Shown piece after piece: positions 58,756-64,000 of a stretch of 64,000 nt of DNA. This stretch comes from Streptomyces sp. Alt3 (GTDB lineage: Bacteria; Actinomycetota; Actinomycetes; Streptomycetales; Streptomycetaceae), in contig NZ_CP120983.1 of the NCBI RefSeq assembly GCF_030719215.1, positions 4,216,001 through 4,280,000 of the forward strand, written 5' to 3'. Under the pieces are notes generated by a model that was not told where the DNA came from, searched no databases, and was given only the letters and a program-made list of their open reading frames with translations. Within the stretch, counting starts at the first letter, position 1, and every line of letters starts with the position of its first letter. Position numbers and translations under genes: made by a program.

Positions 58756-60416
58756 TCAGACGATCGTGTCGGGCGCGTCGAGCAGCTCGTGGACCTCCTC
58801 CGCGGTCAGTTCCGTGATCTCCTCGCCCACGAGCAGCCAGCGGGTGATCCCGACCGACTCCAGGAACGCCAGGTCGTGCCCGGCGATCATCAGCGCGCCC
58901 TCGTAGGACTCCAGCGCGCTCGTCAGCTGCCGCACGCTCGCCAGGTCGAGGTTGTTGGTCGGCTCGTCCAGCATCAGCAGTTGCGGGGCCGGTGTGGCGA
59001 GCATCGTGGCGGCGAGTGCGGCACGGAACCGCTCACCGCCCGAGAGGGTGCCCGCGGGCTGCTCGGCGCGTGCTCCCTTGAACAGGAAGCGGGCCAGCTG
59101 GGAGCGGATCTCGTTGTCGGTGGTCCCGGGCGCCGTGCGGGCCACGTTCCCGGCGACGCTCAGCCCGTCGTCGAGCACGTCGAGCCGCTGCGGCAGGAAG
59201 CGCAGCGGGACGTGGGCCTCGGCCTCGCCGGACGTGGGCGCGAGTTCCCCGGTGAGGGTGCGCAGCAGGGTCGTCTTCCCGGCCCCGTTGCGCCCGATCA
59301 GCGCGATGCGTTCGGGGCCCCGGACGTGGAACGTGCCGTCGCGCAGGGAACCGAAACGGGGGTGGAGCCCTTGTGCGCTCAGGACCGTCCGGCCTGCCGG
59401 GACAGCGGTGTGCGGGAGCCGAATCCTGATCTCGGCGTCGTCCCGGACAGCGTCCGACGCCGTGTCGAGCCGCTCCCGTGCCTCCTGGAGCCGGTCCTCG
59501 TGCAGGCCGCGGAGCTTGCCCGCCGCCTCCTGCGAGGACCTCTTGTGCGCGCCCGCGACGATCCTCGGCGCCCGCCGCTGGGCGTCCAGCTTCTTGTTGT
59601 GCCGCTGGCGGCGGGCCACCTTGATCCGGGCCTCCTCCAGCTCGCGCTTCTGACGGCGTACGTCGGACTCGGCGGACCGCACCATGCGTCCGGCCGCTTC
59701 CTGCTGGGTGGCCAGGGCCTCTTCGTAGGCCGACCAGCCGCCGCCGTACCAGCTCACGGAACCGGCGCGCAGTTCGGCGATTCGGTCCACGCGTTCCAGC
59801 AGGTCGAGGTCGTGGCTGACCACGACGAGGACGCCGGAGCGCCAGGACTCGACGGCCTCGTACAGCCGCCGGCGCGCGAACACGTCGAGGTTGTTCGTCG
59901 GTTCGTCGAGCAGCAGGACGTCGGGACGCTCCAGCAGCAGCGCCGCCAGCCGCAGCAGCACGGTCTCGCCGCCGGACATCTGCCCCACGGTGCGGTCGAG
60001 GCCGACGTCGGCGAGACCGAGCGACCCCAGGGTGGCAAGGGCCCGCTCCTCGACGTCCCAGTCGTCGCCGACCGTCTCGAAGTGCTCCTCGGCGACGTCG
60101 CCGGCCTCGATGGCGCGCAGCGCCGTACGCCGGCCGGTGATGCCGAGGGCGTCCTCGACGCGGAGGTGCGTGTCGAGGGTGAGGTTCTGAGGGAGGTAGG
60201 CGAGGTGGCCGCCGACGGTCACCGAGCCCGCGGAGGGCTTCAGCCGGCCAGCAGCCGCAGCAGCGTGGACTTGCCGGAGCCGTTGGTGCCGACGAGCCCG
60301 GTGCGTCCCCTGCTGACGGCGAGGGACAGCCCGTCGAAGACCTCCGTGCCGTCCGGCCACCGGAAGGACAGGGCGGAGCAGGTGAGGGAGGCGGCGGGCA
60401 TGGTGGGGTGTGACAT
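58756..60416 (-). pseudogene. ABC-F protein (ribosome-protection type), frameshifted
   Basis: Two frames make about 553 codons. The first (ATG 60416, with GAGGA upstream) covers SLTCSALSFRWPDGTEVFDG and Walker A GTNGSGKSTLLRLLAG, then stops at 60240. The second resumes at LKPSAGSVTVGGHLAYLPQN and contains both signature/Walker B pairs (QMSGGETVLLRLAALLL, then LLLDEPTNNLD; TLSGGERFRAALAATML, then LMLDEPTNNLD) and the second Walker A, IGRNGAGKTTLLRTL. It has no membrane segments, as in ABC-F factors that protect ribosomes from antibiotics or rescue them. The break is one missing base near 60240-60252. A 255-base leader precedes it. Confidence 0.82.
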
Positions 60417-60683
60417 GTGGTCCTCGCAGTCGCAAGCGTGTGAACAGGGGCTTCGTGTGCGAGCACCACGCGGCGACCGGCCGGGACAGGATGGGGTGCG
60501 GTCCGCCGGAGAAACGGGGGACGGCTCATGCACCGAGGTCGCATCCACGCGGAGGGTCACGGGGCGGCAGGAAAGCCGACAGGGCGTGACTGGCTACGGC
60601 AGGAAGCCGTACCGCGCGATGATCGCGGGCCTCAGATGCGCAACGTCCACCTCTATCGGAGACGACAGGACTCAAAAACTCTA
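60417..60683 (-). promoter_or_regulatory. long structured leader of the ABC-F gene
   Basis: A -10-like TAGAGT (60683-60678, minus strand) lies 262 bases before the start. The leader contains the short stems TACGGC-TTCCT-GCCGTA (60595-60611) and CGCGA-TGA-TCGCG (60615-60627), and several in-frame and out-of-frame ATGs. Induction by attenuation, as known for several resistance ABC-F genes, is possible but not shown. Confidence 0.4.
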
Positions 60684-60865
60684 CACCGGGGAGTGTCCGG
60701 GCGGGGTGGAACAGCACACGGACGGGAGGCCTGGAACGTTCGGCAGGCATCCCGTCCGCGCGCCGGGGACGGCTCAGGCTCCCCGCAGCCGCTCCGCCTC
60801 CTCGACGAGCCAGGCGGGCCGGACCATCTCGACGTTGCGGCCGGTGCCTTCGGCGGCCCGCACCG
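60684..60865. other. gap with a possible gene remnant
   Basis: Between the ABC-F leader and the flavin oxidoreductase. On the minus strand, 60774-60866 reads as a plausible protein tail (VRAAEGTGRNVEMVRPAWLV, then EEAERLRGA) with no start of its own. It may be chance. Confidence 0.3.
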
Positions 60866-61984
60866 TCAGCGCAGGGTCTTCAGCATCTCCGCACCGAACG
60901 GCGTGATGTCCTCGGTGCGCCCGCGCAGGGTCTTCGCGGCCCACTCGGGGTCGGCGATCAGCGCACGGCCCACGGCGACCATGTCGAACTCGTCGCGCTC
61001 CATCCGGTCCAGCAACTGGTCGATACCGGTGACCGAGGAGCTGTCGCCCTGGAAGGCGCTGAAGAAGTCCCCGTCCAGGCCGACCGAACCGACGGTGACC
61101 GTCGGCCTTCCGCTGATCTTCTTCACCCACCCGGCGAGGTTCAGGTCGGAGTCCTCGAACTCAGGCAGCCAGTAGCGGCGGGTGGACGCGTGGAAGACGT
61201 CGACTCCGGCCTCGGCGAGCGGCGTGAGGAGGGCGTCCAGTTCCTCGGGCGTCCGGGCGAGCTTCGCCTCGTAGGCGTCCATCTTCCACTGGGACATGCG
61301 GAAGAAGAGCGGGAAGGAGTCGGACACGGCCGCGCGGCACGCCGCCACGATCTCCGCCGCGAAACGGGTACGCGCGACGATGCCGCCGCCGTACGCGTCG
61401 GTGCGGCGGTTGCTGCCCTCCCAGAGGAACTGGTCGATCAGGTAGCCGTGCGCACCGTGCAGCTCCACCCCGTCGAAGCCGAGGCGCTCAGCCGCGGCCG
61501 CCGCGTCCGCGAACGCGGTGATGACGTCGTCGAGGTCCTTCTGCGTCATCGCGCGGCCCTTGGGCTCTCCGGACAGGGACACACCCGACGGGCCGACCGG
61601 TTCCGCGTCCGCCACGGGCGGCGCGCCCTCGGCGCGTGTGACGCCCACGTGCCAGAGCTGCGGAATGATCGCCCCGCCCTCCCGGTGCACGGAGTCGACC
61701 ACTCCCGACCAGCCCGCGAACGCGTTCTCGCCGTGGAACACCGGGATCCGCCCGCTCGTACCGGCCGAGGCGTGATCGACGTAGGTCCCCTCGGTGATGA
61801 TCAGCCCCACGCCTCCGGCGGCCCGGCGGGCGTAGTAGTCCGCGACGTCCTGGCCCGGGACGCCGTCCGGGGAGAACTCCCTGGTCATGGGTGCCATGGC
61901 GATCCGGTTGCGGGAGGTCAGTCCGCGGACCGAGAAGGGGCGCGAGAGGGCGTCTGCTGCACGGCGGGCATTCTCGTCAGTCAC
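60866..61984 (-). CDS. old-yellow-enzyme-type NADH:flavin oxidoreductase
   Basis: 372 residues from a GTG with AGGA upstream. TIM-barrel FMN enzyme: NRIAMAPMTREFSPDG, GVGLIITEGTYVD, IIPQLWHVGV, and FDGVELHGAHGYLIDQFLWEGSNRRTDAYGG, the most conserved OYE segment with the substrate-side His and Asn-like positions, then VTVGSVG and MVAVGRALIADPEW. Probably reduces activated alkenes; the physiological substrate is unknown. Confidence 0.92.
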   Translation of the reverse strand: MTDENARRAADALSRPFSVRGLTSRNRIAMAPMTREFSPDGVPGQDVADYYARRAAGGVGLIITEGTYVDHASAGTSGRIPVFHGENAFAGWSGVVDSVHREGGAIIPQLWHVGVTRAEGAPPVADAEPVGPSGVSLSGEPKGRAMTQKDLDDVITAFADAAAAAERLGFDGVELHGAHGYLIDQFLWEGSNRRTDAYGGGIVARTRFAAEIVAACRAAVSDSFPLFFRMSQWKMDAYEAKLARTPEELDALLTPLAEAGVDVFHASTRRYWLPEFEDSDLNLAGWVKKISGRPTVTVGSVGLDGDFFSAFQGDSSSVTGIDQLLDRMERDEFDMVAVGRALIADPEWAAKTLRGRTEDITPFGAEMLKTLR

Positions 61985-62121
61985 TGCGTGTCCTGTTCGG
62001 GGTGGGGTCAGGTCCACCCGTCGCCAACACGGGGACGCCTCCCCTGCATCCCGGCGCCCGCCCCGATGTGGTCAAGGTCTCGCAGCCCGTCCGGCAGGAG
62101 CGGGGTCCGCCCGCGCGAAGC

Positions 62122-62153
62122 CGTCCCCGGTGCACGGCGTCCCCGGTGCACGG
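62122..62153 (+). repeat. 16-bp tandem direct repeat
   Basis: CGTCCCCGGTGCACGG occurs twice without a spacer in the gap between two divergent genes, next to further GGGCACC-type motifs. Confidence 0.75.
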
Positions 62154-62284
62154 CGGGCACCGCGGTGCGTTCCGTCGAGGGCACCACGGTGCCCGGCGGC
62201 TACCACTTGATCTCCCCGTGTGCGGTCCAGCAGTCTTCGGCCGACGCCGAAAGAGTTCGGTGCCGGCCGAAGGGATGGATGTCC

Positions 62285-63241
62285 ATGACCAGCGAGCACC
62301 CCGGGCTGTACGAGAGCTTCGACGACCGATTCCGTGCGGGGCGGTGCATGAACGGCGACGACGGACTGGAGGTCCTGTACACCGGTTGCCGTTGGGCGGA
62401 GGGCCCGGTCTACGTGCCCGCCTGGCGCCAGCTGGTCTGGAGCGACATCCCGAACGACCGCATGCTGCGCTGGGACGAGGAGACCGGCGCCGTGAGCGTC
62501 TTCCGCCGTGCGGCGGGGTACACGAACGGCAACACCCTGGACCGCGAGGGGCGGCTCGTCACCTGCGAGCAGGGCAACCGGCGGGTGACCCGGACCGAGC
62601 ACGACGGCACGGTGACGGTGCTGGCCGACCGGTGGCAGGGCAGGCGTCTGAACAGTCCGAACGACGCGACGGTGAAGTCCGACGGCTCGATCTGGTTCTC
62701 CGACCCGGACTTCGGTATCACCAGCGACTACGAGGGCTACCACGCCGAGAGCGAGATCGGCTCCAACAACGTCTACCGCATCGACCCGGACAGCGGCGAA
62801 GTGCGCCTTGTCGCCGACTGCTTCGGTGCGCCGAACGGGCTCGTCTTCTCGGCGGACGAGCGGCAGCTGTTCGTCTCCGACACCCGGGCGGGCCTCGTCC
62901 GGGTCTTCGACGTCAGGGACGACGGCACCCTGTCGGACGGTGAGGTCTTCGCGGAGGCCGGGGCCCGCGGGTCGGCCCGCTTCGACAACCTCCGCTTCGA
63001 CGACGGCGGCCGGCTCTGGGTCGCGGCCATGGACGACGGGGTGCACTGCTACGACCCGGACGGCACGCTGATCGGGCGGCTCGTCGTCCCCGAGGCGGTG
63101 GCCAACATCTCCTGGGGCGGTGCCAAGCGCAACCGTCTCTTCCTCACCGCGGAGACCAGCCTCTACTCGGTCGTCATGGGGGTCACGGGAACCCACCCCA
63201 CGGGCCCGGGCCGCAGGCCCTGGCTGGACGCGGCGCGCTGA
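62285..63241 (+). CDS. SMP-30/gluconolactonase family protein
   Basis: 318 residues, six-bladed beta-propeller: CRWAEGPVYVPAWRQLVWSDIPNDRMLRW with the metal-binding Glu, NTLDREGRLVTCEQGNRRVTR, NSPNDATVKSDGSIWFSDPDFG (Asn and Asp ligands), GAPNGLVFSADERQLFVSDT and LRFDDGGRLWVAAMDDGVHCYD. These enzymes hydrolyse sugar lactones. ATG 62285 has GAAGGGA nine bases upstream; another ATG two codons earlier is closer to it. Confidence 0.9.
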   Translation: MTSEHPGLYESFDDRFRAGRCMNGDDGLEVLYTGCRWAEGPVYVPAWRQLVWSDIPNDRMLRWDEETGAVSVFRRAAGYTNGNTLDREGRLVTCEQGNRRVTRTEHDGTVTVLADRWQGRRLNSPNDATVKSDGSIWFSDPDFGITSDYEGYHAESEIGSNNVYRIDPDSGEVRLVADCFGAPNGLVFSADERQLFVSDTRAGLVRVFDVRDDGTLSDGEVFAEAGARGSARFDNLRFDDGGRLWVAAMDDGVHCYDPDGTLIGRLVVPEAVANISWGGAKRNRLFLTAETSLYSVVMGVTGTHPTGPGRRPWLDAAR

Positions 63242-63350
63242 ACGAGGCCCGGTACGGGGCCCGTTCGTACCGGACGTGGCGCCCGTGACCGGGCGGCGGC
63301 GCACCCAGGGAAACATGCACCCCGTGCGAAGCGCGTATTGCCGCGTGTGA

Positions 63351-63382
63351 CGCCACATGGACACGCGGTCACCAATGTGGCG
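63351..63382. promoter_or_regulatory. inverted repeat upstream of the S8 protease gene
   Basis: CGCCACAT and ATGTGGCG, 8 bp with a 16-base spacer, 143 bases before the protease start. Possible operator; no regulator identified. Confidence 0.4.
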
Positions 63383-63524
63383 CGACCATGACAGCTTCCC
63401 GGGATTCCTTGTCCCGCCCGGACACGCCCCGCCATCGTCGGACCGCGGCGTACGAATCCCGTACACCGCGACCCGACGGTGCGTCGAACCCCTGGCGCGC
63501 CACTGGTTCGAGGAGGACCTCCCG

Positions 63525-64000
63525 ATGGCAGCAGTACGCAACACCAAGAGGCGGATCGCCATGGCGGTCGCGGTCGCGACGACCGCGGCATGGGCAGCCG
63601 GCGCGGCGGCCTTACCCGCCCAGGCGGCCGGACCCGAGGGCAGAGTCCTGCACGCGGGGGCGGCCGAGGCGGTACCCGGGAGCTACATCGTCACGCTCGC
63701 GCCGACGTCCGGGTTCAAGGCGTCCGCAGCCGAGGGCAAGCGGCTGATAACCGACCGCGGCGGCAAGATCGAGCGGACCTACACCTCGGCGCTGAACGGC
63801 TACGCCGCCACGCTCAGCAGCACCGAGGCTAAGCGGCTCGCCGCCGACCCGGCGGTCGCCTCGGTCGAGCAGGACCAGAAGGTCCACTCGACCGCCACCC
63901 AGAGCAGCGCCCCCTGGGGCCTCGACCGGATCGACCAGACGAACCTCCCGCTGAGCGGCACGTACACCTACCCGGACACGGGCGGCAACGGCGCGACCGT
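63525..64000 (+). CDS. secreted subtilisin-like (S8) protease, N-terminal part only
   Basis: 158 codons before the window ends. Sec signal (NTKRRIAMAVAVATTAAWAA, then QAAG), an inhibitor_I9-type propeptide (AVPGSYIVTLAPTSGFKASA to VASVEQDQKVH), then the start of the peptidase domain (APWGLDRIDQTNLPLSGTY). The catalytic triad lies beyond the window. GAGGAGGACC precedes the ATG. Aqualysin/proteinase-K-like family member. Confidence 0.88.
   Translation, partial: MAAVRNTKRRIAMAVAVATTAAWAAGAAALPAQAAGPEGRVLHAGAAEAVPGSYIVTLAPTSGFKASAAEGKRLITDRGGKIERTYTSALNGYAATLSSTEAKRLAADPAVASVEQDQKVHSTATQSSAPWGLDRIDQTNLPLSGTYTYPDTGGNGAT

Noticed and set aside
60774..60866. Minus-strand protein-like tail between the ABC-F and flavin oxidoreductase genes
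   Set aside because: No start codon or upstream domain in frame; could be a gene remnant, but evidence is too thin for a gene call.

Overview
The window is high-GC actinobacterial chromosome, almost certainly Streptomyces. Third codon positions are strongly G/C-biased, GTG and TTG starts are frequent, several genes look leaderless, and the families are typical of the genus: Tat-exported PhoX, Rpf-LysM resuscitation factor, class E sortase, SpoIIE-type phosphatases, PucR, TerB, a gamma-butyrolactone (GBL) receptor and a second tryptophanyl-tRNA synthetase. I found no tRNA, rRNA, CRISPR array, transposase or attachment site. The layout is core to semi-core chromosome.

Layout. 1-10.4 kb: a truncated PAS/GAF regulator, aspS, a Tat-exported intradiol dioxygenase, an L,D-transpeptidase lipoprotein, metG, a two-component pair and a vWA protein. 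10.5-20.5 kb: PHO-box-controlled phoX, an unknown secreted protein, S4-domain and DUF2630 proteins, a quinone reductase, small membrane proteins, a cupin, a universal stress protein and an LLM oxidoreductase/FMN reductase pair. 20.8-22 kb: an auxiliary trpS behind a complete Trp-codon attenuator. 22.1-32.1 kb (minus strand): a YqiJ-like membrane protein, a YqiK-like flotillin, a 1626-residue AAA ATPase and a two-RCK channel-like protein, facing a divergent PucR regulator. 33.4-37.8 kb: TerB, BlaI with an M56-like peptidase, a KhtT/KhtU-like cation antiporter and an anti-sigma-type kinase. 38.2-40.4 kb: a second flotillin with an NfeD-like partner. A near-identical palindrome lies beside both flotillin loci. 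40.4-45 kb: Bcp peroxiredoxin, a hydrolase, a PAS-GAF-PP2C phosphatase, YunG and small membrane proteins. 45-48 kb: a MerR-type regulator, a cold-shock protein and a DEAD-box helicase with a coupled upstream ORF. 49.7-52.2 kb: a GBL-type locus (SDR, AfsA-like gene, receptor). 52.2-64 kb: a PGRP amidase, a PH-domain protein, Rpf-LysM, a beta-phosphoglucomutase-like HAD with a GH65 phosphorylase, a class E sortase, an ABC-F protein, an OYE-type reductase, an SMP-30 family protein and the start of an S8 protease.

The GH65, ABC-F and AfsA-like genes are each interrupted by an apparent loss of one base (modulo 3). All three lie between 51 and 60.5 kb, so they may be local sequence errors rather than real pseudogenes. 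Function calls rest on recognising families and motifs in the translations; no database search was run.
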